A stretch of DNA of 64,000 bases from assembly GCF_001426195.1 (NCBI RefSeq), contig NZ_LMRS01000061.1, positions 19,881 to 83,880 on the forward strand, given 5' to 3'. Position numbers and translations under genes: made by a program. The notes under the pieces were generated by a model, which ran no database searches, was not told the DNA's origin, and saw only the letters and a program-made list of their open reading frames with translations. This document shows positions 8,985 to 16,348 of this stretch, piece after piece (position 1 is the first letter of the stretch; each line of letters starts with the position of its first letter). The DNA comes from Sphingomonas sp. Leaf339. Lineage in GTDB: Bacteria; Pseudomonadota; Alphaproteobacteria; Sphingomonadales; Sphingomonadaceae.

Positions 8985-10163
8985 TCAATTAAAGCCGGGC
9001 TTGAGCACGACCTTCGTCACTTCGTTCTGGTTGTTCTTGAACATGTCGTAGCCCTTGGGGGCGTCCTCCAGGTCCATGCGGTGCGAGATCAGGAAAGTCG
9101 TATCGATTTTGCCCTCCATGATCGCGTTGAGCAGCGCGGGCATGTAATGCTGGACGTGCGTCTGGCCGGTCTTGAGCGTCAGCCCCTTTTCCATCAGCGC
9201 ACCGAGGGGGAACTTGTCGATGAACCCGCCATAGACCGCCGGCATCGATACGCGCCCGCCCTTGCGACAAGCGATGATCGCCTGTCGGATCGAATGCGCG
9301 CGGTCGGTGCCCAGGAAGGTCGACGCCTTGATCTGGTCGAGCACGTTGTCGACGAAGAAGCCGTGTGCCTCCAGCCCGACGCTGTCGATCACCGCATCGG
9401 GACCGATCCCGCCGGTCATCACCATCAACGCCTCGTAGACCGCGCTCTCCTCGTAATTGATCGTCTCCGCGCCGAATTTCTTCGCCAGTTCGAGACGGTG
9501 CGGGAAATGGTCTATCGCGATGACCCGTTCGGCACCCATCAGGAACGCCGATTGCACCGCGAACAGCCCAACCGGGCCGCAACCCCAAACCGCGACCGTG
9601 TCGCCAGGCTCGATCTGCGCGTTCTCCGCCGCCATCCAACCGGTAGGCAGGATATCCGAGAGGAACAGCACCTTCTCGTCGTCGACGCCGTCGGGAATGA
9701 CGATCGGCCCGACGTCGCTGAACGGCACACGGACATATTCGGCCTGGCCGCCCGCATAACCGCCGGTCATGTGGCTATAGCCGAACAAGCCCGACATGGG
9801 CTGGCCGTAGAGCTCCTGCGCGATATCTTGGTTGTCGGCGGGCAAGCCGTTGTCGCACGCCGAATATTGATGCTTGCCGCAATGATAGCAGCTGCCGCAC
9901 GCGATCGTGAACGGCACGACGACCTTCTGGCCCTTTTGCAACGTCGACTTGGCACCGACCTCGACTACTTCGCCCATGAATTCATGGCCGAGGATGTCGC
10001 CCGCCTGCATCGTCGGGATGTAGCCGTCGTATAGATGCAGGTCGGAGCCGCAGATTGCGGTCGCTGTGACCTTGATGATGCAGTCGCGCGGATTGACGAT
10101 TTCGGGATCGTCGACGGTATCGACGCGAACGTCGTGCTTACCATGCCATGCCAAAGCGCGCAT
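8985..10163 (-). CDS. Zinc-dependent alcohol dehydrogenase
   Basis: 392 residues. Catalytic zinc ligands are Cys38 (CGSD) and His60/Glu61 (GHE). The structural zinc lobe has the four cysteines Cys89, Cys92, Cys95 and Cys103. The Rossmann motif GCGPVG is near residue 195. The long insert after the zinc lobe resembles glutathione-independent formaldehyde dehydrogenase-like members of the MDR superfamily. The ATG at 10163 overlaps the preceding TGA by one base (TGATG), so translation is probably coupled to the SRPBCC gene. A dehydrogenase/SDR pair fits aldehyde or alcohol detoxification; the substrate is inferred only. Confidence 0.92.
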   Translation of the reverse strand: MRALAWHGKHDVRVDTVDDPEIVNPRDCIIKVTATAICGSDLHLYDGYIPTMQAGDILGHEFMGEVVEVGAKSTLQKGQKVVVPFTIACGSCYHCGKHQYSACDNGLPADNQDIAQELYGQPMSGLFGYSHMTGGYAGGQAEYVRVPFSDVGPIVIPDGVDDEKVLFLSDILPTGWMAAENAQIEPGDTVAVWGCGPVGLFAVQSAFLMGAERVIAIDHFPHRLELAKKFGAETINYEESAVYEALMVMTGGIGPDAVIDSVGLEAHGFFVDNVLDQIKASTFLGTDRAHSIRQAIIACRKGGRVSMPAVYGGFIDKFPLGALMEKGLTLKTGQTHVQHYMPALLNAIMEGKIDTTFLISHRMDLEDAPKGYDMFKNNQNEVTKVVLKPGFN

Positions 10164-10744
10164 CAAGCCATCTCCTCTTCGCGTTGCTTGCGGTTCATCG
10201 CAGCAGTCGCGATCTCGCCGGTTTCCATCAGCTGCTTGAAGCGACGTAAGTCGCGACGTGCCTGGATCGCAGGTTCGCGCTGGAACATCTTGGCGATCAG
10301 CTTGCCGACCATGCCGGCAGGCGGATCGTAGGCGATCGTCGCCGTAACGACGGTACCACGCGCGCCGGCGTCCCGGAACTCCACGCGGCCGCTGTTGACG
10401 ACATCGGCGCCGGGTTCGGATCTCCATGCGATCACGCGATCCGCCTCTTCGTCGGTGATGACGGCATCCCATTCCACGGTCTTTCCCGCCGGGGCGCTCA
10501 CCACCCAATGCGACCGCGTGGCGTCGATCACATCGATCCTGACGACATTCTCCATGAACGTCGGCAGGTTCGTGAAGTCACGAAAATACGAGAAAACCTC
10601 GGCAAGGGGCCTGTTAATGGTGACCGCACGCCCAACGATTGAATCGCCCTCGCGCTCGGGGATATCACTCGCGGCAAGCGGATCGCCGTGTTTCCATGTG
10701 CTTGGCGGTGCATCGTCGCCATGTGTCTTGGTATCATCGGTCAT
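10163..10744 (-). CDS. SRPBCC family protein (polyketide cyclase/dehydrase-like)
   Basis: 193 residues from the ATG at 10744, preceded by AGGAGATCCCAC. The segment from EGDSIVGRAVTINRPLAEVF through FMENVVRIDVI to WDAVITDEE is the hydrophobic-cavity START-like fold often annotated as a cyclase or coenzyme Q-binding protein. A basic C-terminal tail follows. First gene of the operon with the dehydrogenase (1-nt overlap) and SDR. Ligand unknown; these small proteins often appear in general-stress clusters of sphingomonads. Confidence 0.82.
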   Translation of the reverse strand: MTDDTKTHGDDAPPSTWKHGDPLAASDIPEREGDSIVGRAVTINRPLAEVFSYFRDFTNLPTFMENVVRIDVIDATRSHWVVSAPAGKTVEWDAVITDEEADRVIAWRSEPGADVVNSGRVEFRDAGARGTVVTATIAYDPPAGMVGKLIAKMFQREPAIQARRDLRRFKQLMETGEIATAAMNRKQREEEMA

Positions 10745-10835
10745 GTGGGATCTCCTGCCGGTTACGTACGGCGCCAAAGCCTCGGTCGTAACGCAGGCCG
10801 GCGCGCATGTGCCGTCGCCGTCCGTTGCGCGTCGG

Positions 10836-11321
10836 TTACATCGTGGAAAGTTCGCTGATGTGTGTCTCCACGACCGGCGCGATCGAGGCTGCGGTCGTTT
10901 TGAGCGGCGTCACCGTTCCGGATTGCGCATAGGCTTGGTGCAGCACCAGCGCGCGCTGATGCGCCGCCTTCTGTTGTTCGACGTACAACCTGTCACGCGC
11001 CGTCCCGGTGGTCATGCGCAGGGCCGCGACGTTCTTGGCACCCATCACGTCGAGCTTAGGCGGCGCAGGGTGCAGGCCAGCGCGTATCGCTGCCGCCTTT
11101 ACATCAGCAGTCGATTTGGTGTGGTCAGCGACCATCATAGTGGCAAATGACCGCAGCTTTGTGTTCTTTGTCGATGTGAGCAGCAGACGGCTGGACTGGA
11201 TTTCATACTGATCGCCGGCACCCGCCTTCATCACATAGGTCGGCGCGGGCATCGGGGCCTGCGCAACTGCTGCGACGGCGGGTAGAGCGATCATGACTGC
11301 GAACGAAAGACGCTTGATCAT
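10836..11321 (-). CDS. DUF4142 domain-containing exported protein
   Basis: 161 residues from the ATG at 11321, which has AGGAGAATGTC before it. A signal peptide (MIKRLSFAVMIALPAVAAVAQA) is followed by a mostly helical domain with AGAGDQYEIQSSRLLL, FATMMVADHTKS and KAAHQRALVLHQAYA, as in the DUF4142 ferritin-like periplasmic family often induced by stress. The frame stays open upstream of the chosen start, but that extension has no protein-like composition. Role unknown. Confidence 0.85.
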   Translation of the reverse strand: MIKRLSFAVMIALPAVAAVAQAPMPAPTYVMKAGAGDQYEIQSSRLLLTSTKNTKLRSFATMMVADHTKSTADVKAAAIRAGLHPAPPKLDVMGAKNVAALRMTTGTARDRLYVEQQKAAHQRALVLHQAYAQSGTVTPLKTTAASIAPVVETHISELSTM

Positions 11322-11502
11322 GACATTCTCCTGAGAACGCTGCGGCGTGTACTGCCCACAGCTAAAAGTCGAACCGGCCCGAGTTGGCAATGTTCCAGCC
11401 TTCGTGATCATCTCAATCTGGATCAATTCGTTTGGTGACTCTGTCAGGCTTAATGCACGGAATTGTAATAAAGCCAGGTAGGCAGGGCAGCTGCCCGGTC
11501 CG

Positions 11503-11805
11503 CGAAAGCCAGCCAGCCCGTTTCGGTACTTCAACTCGTCGCCTGAGGTGATCCGGCCGGTGGTTCTGATAGACGTCCGCTTTCCCCGGCCCCTACGGAA
11601 TGTAGAGGACCTCTTGTTCAAGCGGGGGATCGATATCTGCCGTGAGACGGTGCGGACGTGGTGGAACAGATTCGGGCCGATGTTCGCCGGCGAGGTGCGC
11701 CGCAAACGGGTGAGTCGGATGCGTGGCTTCCGCCACTGGCGCTGGCATTGGACGAAATATACGTGAAGCTGAGCGGCGAGATGGTCTACCTGTGGCGAGG
11801 GGTTC
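11503..11805 (+). pseudogene. IS6-family transposase remnant, frameshifted and truncated
   Basis: From 11503 the plus strand reads KPASPFRYFNSSPEVIR, then LRNVEDLLFKRGIDI and ETVRTWWNRFGPMFAGEVRR, the conserved N-terminal part of IS6-type DDE transposases. Near 11745-11755 the frame shifts: the DDE-containing LDEIYVKLSGEMVYLWRG continues in another frame and homology then stops. The second aspartate, glutamate and terminal repeats are missing, and no start codon survives. An inactive relic between the DUF4142 gene and the envelope cluster. Confidence 0.8.
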
Positions 11806-11862
11806 GCGTAACACTTACGACATCCGTCAAAACACTTTCTGGAATCAGCAAAAGCGACATCT

Positions 11863-12402
11863 TTAAAAGGGCTTTTCGCCAATATAATTGCCGGCTTGGC
11901 TGTACCGGCACACCAGTACGTCCTCCCGCGCGCCACGCGCGATCGCACAGCCAACTGCACGGGTGTCGCGCCACATAATCTGGGTGTAATGATCGACGTC
12001 GGCTACACGTCCGGTGGAGCTATTATTAGGAAATATGCCGGGCTTGAAATAGCGCCCCTCGCGCAACCAGGCATCGATCATCGCTTCGATTGCGAAAGCA
12101 CCGCGGGTGCCCGCCCACAGGTTCTCGCCCTCTGGCTGGGCGATGTTTTCGGCCGCGTGCTGAAATGTGCCGGTCGTTGCCAGTCGATCCGCCCACTGCC
12201 GTGCGCCAGCCGCCAATTCCGGGTCCCAGCGTAGAGGCGGAATGCCAAGTGTTGCGCGTTCGCGGTTGTGGATTGCGAGCAGCCGGGCGTCGGCGTTAGA
12301 GGTAAGGCCAGTCGACCCCACGATGAGGGGCGCCAGTGCCAGAACAGCAACCCGCTCCAGCCACGATATCGCTAACCTTGACACCGATCGCCTGCCCGCC
12401 AC
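11863..12402 (-). CDS. CAP-domain (SCP/PR-1) secreted protein
   Basis: 179 residues with a GTG start at 12402 and an N-terminal hydrophobic segment (LERVALALAPLIVG-like) acting as a signal. The CAP fold is shown by LLAIHNRERATLGIPPLRWD, ENLWAG, HYTQIMWRDTRAVGCAI and VCRYSQAGNYIG. Family members include extracellular proteins of uncertain biochemical role. It follows the L,D-transpeptidase gene by 69 nt on the same strand, suggesting an envelope-related unit. Confidence 0.88.
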   Translation of the reverse strand: MAGRRSVSRLAISWLERVAVLALAPLIVGSTGLTSNADARLLAIHNRERATLGIPPLRWDPELAAGARQWADRLATTGTFQHAAENIAQPEGENLWAGTRGAFAIEAMIDAWLREGRYFKPGIFPNNSSTGRVADVDHYTQIMWRDTRAVGCAIARGAREDVLVCRYSQAGNYIGEKPF

Positions 12403-12471
12403 CGCCCGCGCTCCCGCCGTTCGGGAAACGGCATGGCACCGCGCAGGTAAAAACCGGATTAAACCGGCTGG

Positions 12472-13101
12472 TTAAGCCGCGGGCAGAATGGACACCGGAT
12501 CGCCACGCCGGACTGATGCATAGAGATGGCGGGCGAACGCCTGCGGGACGCCAATGCAGCCATGTGTAGCGGCACCGGCGCGGACAGCGCTGGCATGGAT
12601 CGCCACGCCGTCACGGGTCAGTCGCAGCATGTAGGGCATTTCAGCATCATAGAGGGACGAGCGGTGATGAGTTGCGCGAGCGAGGATTGGGAAGGTGCCG
12701 GTCGGCGTCGGCTTGCCGTCGGTGCCGTAAAGAACAATCGCTGTGCCAATCTCATGTTCACCGCGGAACACCGAGATTAGCTGCTTCGACAGGTCGACGC
12801 GGATCCAGGTCGTGCCAATAGGCACGCCATCCTCGTTCCAGCGGAAATCGCCGAACCGCATTGGCCCGCGCGTGTTGAGCAGGCTGCGGACCGGTCGCGT
12901 GCCGCCATCAGGCATGGCGAGCGGCCGAGTGGGGAAGCGGATTCGCGTCCCGTCTGCCACGATCGCGGGTTGGGATATCGATGCATGCTGATCACGCGTA
13001 CCTCGGTCGCCGCCGCCGCTTACTGCCGCGCCTACCGTGATCGCGGAGACGCCAGCGATCGCGATCGCCACACCTTGCAAAGTTCTGCCACGCAACGCCA
13101 T
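12472..13101 (-). CDS. L,D-transpeptidase (YkuD family)
   Basis: 209 residues, with an N-terminal membrane/signal segment (GVAIAIAGVSAITVGAAV). The YkuD domain begins near TWIRVDLSKQLISVF and ends with the catalytic region, His of VAIHASA and the nucleophile cysteine in ATHGCIGV, where SHGC is usual. Such enzymes make 3-3 peptidoglycan cross-links or attach proteins in the periplasm. The ATG lies 3 nt after the stop of the PEP-CTERM gene, so the two are almost certainly co-translated. Confidence 0.9.
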   Translation of the reverse strand: MALRGRTLQGVAIAIAGVSAITVGAAVSGGGDRGTRDQHASISQPAIVADGTRIRFPTRPLAMPDGGTRPVRSLLNTRGPMRFGDFRWNEDGVPIGTTWIRVDLSKQLISVFRGEHEIGTAIVLYGTDGKPTPTGTFPILARATHHRSSLYDAEMPYMLRLTRDGVAIHASAVRAGAATHGCIGVPQAFARHLYASVRRGDPVSILPAA

Positions 13102-13104
13102 GGC

Positions 13105-13764
13105 TCAAGCTACCGGGTGCCGGCCCGCCGCTGTCGCGCCCGTCAGACGGCGACGGCGAAGGCCGGTGCCCATGGTAAAAAAGCCCATGATCGTCATCAG
13201 CCAGGTGGATGGCTCTGGTACAGCACTAACCGGGGGCACAACTGGCGTGATCGGCGTCGTACCAACACCGCCGTTGCCGCCACCACCTCCGCCAATCACA
13301 CCGATGCCCGTGACCGGAGGGCCCCCGAACGCTACCAAGCCCGGCCCGCCCGGCAGCAACCCGTCACCGACGTTGCCAAAAGCGCCCTGGGGGATATCGA
13401 GCAGCGCAAAGACCGGCGGTCCGGCGGCATCGCCCAGTGGCAGCTCCCCGGGCGGTCGGGTACGCGCTTGCCCCAGCACCCGTTCGGTCGGGCCGGGGGT
13501 ACGCTTAACCCCCACCTTCACGTAGCGCTGCTTCGTTTGGGTCAGCGCTCCGGAGGCGCGCGCGCCCGGCGAGCGAGCGGCAAGGATCGATGCCGGATCG
13601 GCAATCGCGACCGCCACTGCACTTTCTAGAGCGGTACCGTGCACCGCCAGCATCAGCGCGGGCAGTGTAAGCAATGCCGCGGCCGCTGCCATCGCCAGTC
13701 GCCGCCGGGTATGCGGGACGGCCCCTGTCGATAGCGCCCCGCCTTTTTCACCTTCTGGAAGCAT
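13105..13764 (-). CDS. PEP-CTERM (PEPxxW-type) sorting-signal protein
   Basis: 219 residues starting with AGGGAGGATGGG before the ATG. A hydrophobic N-terminal segment lies near residues 22-45. The middle is low complexity and rich in Pro and Gly, including a poly-Gly run. The C-terminus has the tripartite sorting signal VPEPSTW, a short hydrophobic stretch (LMTIMGFFTMGTGL) and an RRRR cluster, as in exosortase-dependent envelope proteins of sphingomonads. First gene of a unit with the L,D-transpeptidase. No catalytic domain is visible. Confidence 0.87.
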   Translation of the reverse strand: MLPEGEKGGALSTGAVPHTRRRLAMAAAAALLTLPALMLAVHGTALESAVAVAIADPASILAARSPGARASGALTQTKQRYVKVGVKRTPGPTERVLGQARTRPPGELPLGDAAGPPVFALLDIPQGAFGNVGDGLLPGGPGLVAFGGPPVTGIGVIGGGGGGNGGVGTTPITPVVPPVSAVPEPSTWLMTIMGFFTMGTGLRRRRLTGATAAGRHPVA

Positions 13765-14141
13765 CCCATCCTCCCTGGCTAAAGACGGCGTTTACGACCG
13801 TCCGGCTCACCATACCCTGGACGTCAGCCTGAAATGTCGGCTGCGCCATCTTGCATCGTGGTTCTTGCTTTCATAACGAACAACAAGCGGGCCGGTTCGA
13901 TCCGGAAGCGGTTAATCGTGTCTCAATCCGAGAAAGAGCAGCTGTAGCGGATAAGACAGAACGCCGCTGTACGGTGACGGCACATTAACCACGTTGGTCA
14001 GGATTTGGCTTGCCGTTGGACTTGGTCGAGCAACGATGTTCAAATGTTGTGAAAAGCGTAAAGCAGCGTTTTAAGCTGGCATCTCTATACTTGGCAAAAC
14101 GTAGCCAGGGGTTTTGTCAAAGCTAATGCACTGGCTGATAA
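13765..14141. other. Intergenic stretch without recognised gene
   Basis: About 380 bp upstream of the PEP-CTERM gene. No open frame has a credible start. It should hold the promoter of the envelope cluster, but no clear -35/-10 pair stood out. Confidence 0.4.
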
Positions 14142-14225
14142 TCAGGGAAGGGTAGGCGGGGGTACCCGCTTGATGCGATCGAGCGGATAGGACCGAAGCC
14201 AGTCAGTGTCGAACAGGCCCATCAT
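14142..14225 (-). CDS. Possible 27-residue peptide downstream of a broken gene
   Basis: A short frame begins with ATGATG at 14225, overlapping the TGA of the broken frame at 14222-14428, and encodes MMGLFDTDWLRSYPLDRI followed by a proline-rich end. Overlapping stop and start suggests it was once translationally coupled. It may equally be chance. No homologue was recognised. Confidence 0.3.
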   Translation of the reverse strand: MMGLFDTDWLRSYPLDRIKRVPPPTLP

Positions 14226-14428
14226 GCGGTCTCTCCAGAAGCGAGATTGCGCTTGTGCGTGCGGCCGATCTGAAAGCCGAGATGCAACACGAGCCATTGA
14301 AGTTCAAAGAACCACACCTCGCCTTCGCCGGCATGGCCAAGATCGATCTAATCCATGCGCTCGACGCAGATCGGTCCCCAGTTATGCCAGGGCTCGGTGG
14401 CGGTGATGATCTTCCGGCTGATGCTCAC
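14222..14428 (-). pseudogene. Small gene interrupted by a stop codon
   Basis: From a GTG at 14428 the minus strand reads SISRKIITATEPWHNWGP then VERMD, an in-frame TAG at 14350-14348, and then IDLGHAGEGEVWFFELQWLV and onwards to a TGA at 14222. The tryptophan- and histidine-rich sequence on both sides of the TAG looks like one protein of about 68 residues with a nonsense mutation. The family was not recognised. Low confidence because the piece is short. Confidence 0.35.
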
Positions 14429-14525
14429 AGGAATTTTCCGATCTGAGAACATGCGTTGAAACCGAGAGGCGAAAGAGGCTGCCGGGCGTTATTCCGGTCC
14501 CCGCCAATCGCGCCAGGAGAGCGAC

Positions 14526-14741
14526 ATGCCCGATACGAACGATACGGCCCACGAACCTGACAACTTCGGCGATCTGCCGATCCAGCCAACCGGTTCGGGC
14601 GTCGCCGATCTCGAAGTCGCTTACGAGCAGATGCGGCTTGCCGAGGAAGACGGCGGTGTGACCGCTGCCACCAGCGCCGACGAGATCACGCCTACAGAAG
14701 ATACCGAGGACGCCGCCGATAGCGCCGCGCACCCCAGCTGA
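14526..14741 (+). CDS. Small acidic protein of unknown function
   Basis: 71 residues after CAGGAGAGCGAC, a good ribosome site. It is strongly acidic, rich in Asp, Glu, Thr and Ala, with no membrane segment and probably disordered at both ends (MPDTNDTAHEPDN; ITPTEDTEDAADSAAH). It ends 6 nt before a second small gene at 14748, and a strong hairpin follows both, so they look like a two-gene operon. The opposite-strand frame over this region is discounted as a shadow. No family recognised. Confidence 0.6.
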   Translation: MPDTNDTAHEPDNFGDLPIQPTGSGVADLEVAYEQMRLAEEDGGVTAATSADEITPTEDTEDAADSAAHPS

Positions 14742-14747
14742 TCCGAC

Positions 14748-14969
14748 ATGGCAGAAGTAGTTATCAGCCCGAGCGGTCCGGGTGCGATGGAAGCCGGACT
14801 GATGATCGACGAAACCGGCATGCGTTTCGTCGTGCTGACCTTCAAGGAACCTGACGTTGATCCGGTCATCGTCACGTTCACGGTGCCGCTTTTCCAGGAT
14901 TACGTCAGCCACCTGGTGAAGACCGCCGAGGCAGCGGGCGACGAGTTCAACTGGCGACTGCCCCAATGA
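14748..14969 (+). CDS. Small protein of unknown function
   Basis: 73 residues with alternating beta-type hydrophobic segments (MRFVVLTFKEP, VIVTFTVPLFQDY) and an amphipathic helix (HLVKTAEAAGDEF). Composition and third-position GC are protein-like. It is the second gene of a pair with the acidic protein at 14526 and is followed directly by a perfect hairpin at 14974. No family recognised. Confidence 0.6.
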   Translation: MAEVVISPSGPGAMEAGLMIDETGMRFVVLTFKEPDVDPVIVTFTVPLFQDYVSHLVKTAEAAGDEFNWRLPQ

Positions 14970-14973
14970 TCCT

Positions 14974-15002
14974 GTCGCGCCGCCGGTAAAAGGCGGCGCG
15001 AC
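14974..15002 (+). terminator. Strong hairpin after the small two-gene operon
   Basis: A perfect 11-bp GC-rich stem (GTCGCGCCGCC / GGCGGCGCGAC) around a GGTAAAA loop, followed by GTTT, 4 nt beyond the stop at 14969. Confidence 0.75.
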
Positions 15003-15216
15003 GTTTCCCACGAATGCGGCGCTCATCGACCCTGCTCCGAAAGGCTGCGCGTGGCATTCCACGGCCGTGAATTACCTGGCGAAGCGGGTTCAGGCTAAGC
15101 CCAAAGCAATCTCGGGTACCGACGCTGGCCCGCCTAAAGCTGACCGTCCGCAGTCCTCCCCATTTAGGTGCCCGGTAGCCAATCAGGGTCTTGAACGCGG
15201 CCCCGACCAGATGAAG

Positions 15217-15271
15217 GAATGGCCGAAGTTGGGAAGCGGGAAGGGCTCGCCGAATGACTAGAAATGGGTCC
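15217..15271 (+). repeat. Bipartite 35-nt intergenic repeat, copy 3
   Basis: Box A GAATGGCCGAAGTTGGGAA begins at 15217 and box B GAATGACTAGAAATGGGTC at 15252, 35 nt apart. The ATG at 15264 that opens the following frame lies inside box B, so it is unlikely to be that gene's true start. Confidence 0.6.
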
Positions 15272-15581
15272 AAATGCCTGCCAATCGCGAAGCCGAGATC
15301 CTCAGTTTAAAGCCAAGCCGCAATCACGGCAGAAGGGCACCATCGTCATAACCGAGCATTTGGCATCCGACGCTTATGGCCTCCTCATCCTGGCACCTGA
15401 GGTCGCGCTTGGCAGTGGCTGGCTGGGAGGCGACAGGGTCGTCGGTCGGGCAGCTATCCGTGACCTGTTGATCAAAGCCGCTCGTTTCACGAACGATGAA
15501 CGGCAGAGACTAACTATCCATTTGCCCAGCAGAGCGATCACGCTCCGGTTGGATGAGATCGAACGATACTTCGGAACGTAA
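15264..15581 (+). CDS. Orphan protein, copy 1 (conserved core 15339-15581)
   Basis: The frame from the ATG at 15264 gives 105 residues, but that ATG is part of a repeat box. The core of 80 residues (TIVITEHLASDAYGLL onward to IERYFGT) is matched by a second copy at 20719-20961: 65 of 80 residues are identical by hand count. In one 80-base stretch four of the six base changes are synonymous and the other two cause a single Val/Ile change, which argues for selection on this frame. Features include GSGWLGGDRVVGRAAIRDLL and RLTIHLPSR. No family recognised; no good start codon near the core. Confidence 0.5.
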   Translation: MGPNACQSRSRDPQFKAKPQSRQKGTIVITEHLASDAYGLLILAPEVALGSGWLGGDRVVGRAAIRDLLIKAARFTNDERQRLTIHLPSRAITLRLDEIERYFGT

Positions 15582-15705
15582 CACCGCTCCGCGGCGGCTC
15601 CGAGCGCGAGCAAAGTCCGACCTAAGCGGAGAAGTTCGAAACGGACCGCGAATGTCTGGGTTGAGCTCGCCAGCCACGATAATAGCGAGTTCGACCCAGA
15701 GCCGC

Positions 15706-16104
15706 TCATGCGGGAAAATGAATCCCACAGAGTTTGTTGCCATCGGGATCGCGGAAATAGGCTAGTTCAATGGCCCCCATGGATGGGCTCATTCGCGGTC
15801 CCGGTGGCGCTTCAACGGACGTGCCGCCGTTTGCGATGGCGACGTCATGGAACTCCTTCACCTGCTCGGGCGAATTGCAGGAGAATGCAACGGTGCTGCC
15901 GTTCGCCACGGTCGCGGGCTCATCGTTGATAGGCTCGGTGACGATGAAGTTGGTGCCGTTCTCGTTGCGGTAGAACAGGCGCGTATGGCCGCTGCCTGCG
16001 ATATTGAGGGTGGCCTCGCTCACCCCGAGGACGCTCAGCACTTCGTCGTAGAAGCGCTTGGAGCGCTCGATATCGTTGGAACCCACCATCGTATGAAACA
16101 GCAT
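15706..16104 (-). CDS. VOC family protein (glyoxalase/bleomycin-resistance fold)
   Basis: 132 residues from the ATG at 16104, which follows GGAGAGAGACC; an upstream in-frame start at 16158 lacks a ribosome site. MLFHTMVGSNDIERSKRFYDEVL is the classic first beta-alpha unit of the vicinal oxygen chelate fold, and IELAYFRDPDGNKLC closes the second. Metal-ligand positions include His4 and a late Glu. Substrate unknown. Confidence 0.88.
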   Translation of the reverse strand: MLFHTMVGSNDIERSKRFYDEVLSVLGVSEATLNIAGSGHTRLFYRNENGTNFIVTEPINDEPATVANGSTVAFSCNSPEQVKEFHDVAIANGGTSVEAPPGPRMSPSMGAIELAYFRDPDGNKLCGIHFPA

Positions 16105-16348
16105 GGTCTCTCTCCTGACAGAAGGCTGCCTGATGCAAGGCGCCTGTAAGTGTCCCATAGCCGAGACAGACGTGCAGTCACGCCTCGTTCGTCATCGACG
16201 TCGCCTGAGGGTAGCAGAAAGGCGTGCGGCCAGGCGGGCGAAGCAATAGTAACCAAGCTTCGGCGTTGCCTGAAGACAAATGGCGCACGACGGTGCAGGA
16301 CATCTTGGCGCGGATATCCTGCTTCGCGCAATCCAGGGATGCGACACA

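Noticed and set aside
13885..13915. GGTTCGATCC reminiscent of a tRNA T-loop
   Set aside because: No acceptor stem, anticodon arm or CCA context can be folded around it.
14382..15062. 226-codon minus-strand frame opposite the two small genes
   Set aside because: The plus-strand pair has ribosome-site support and a terminator; the minus frame has neither.
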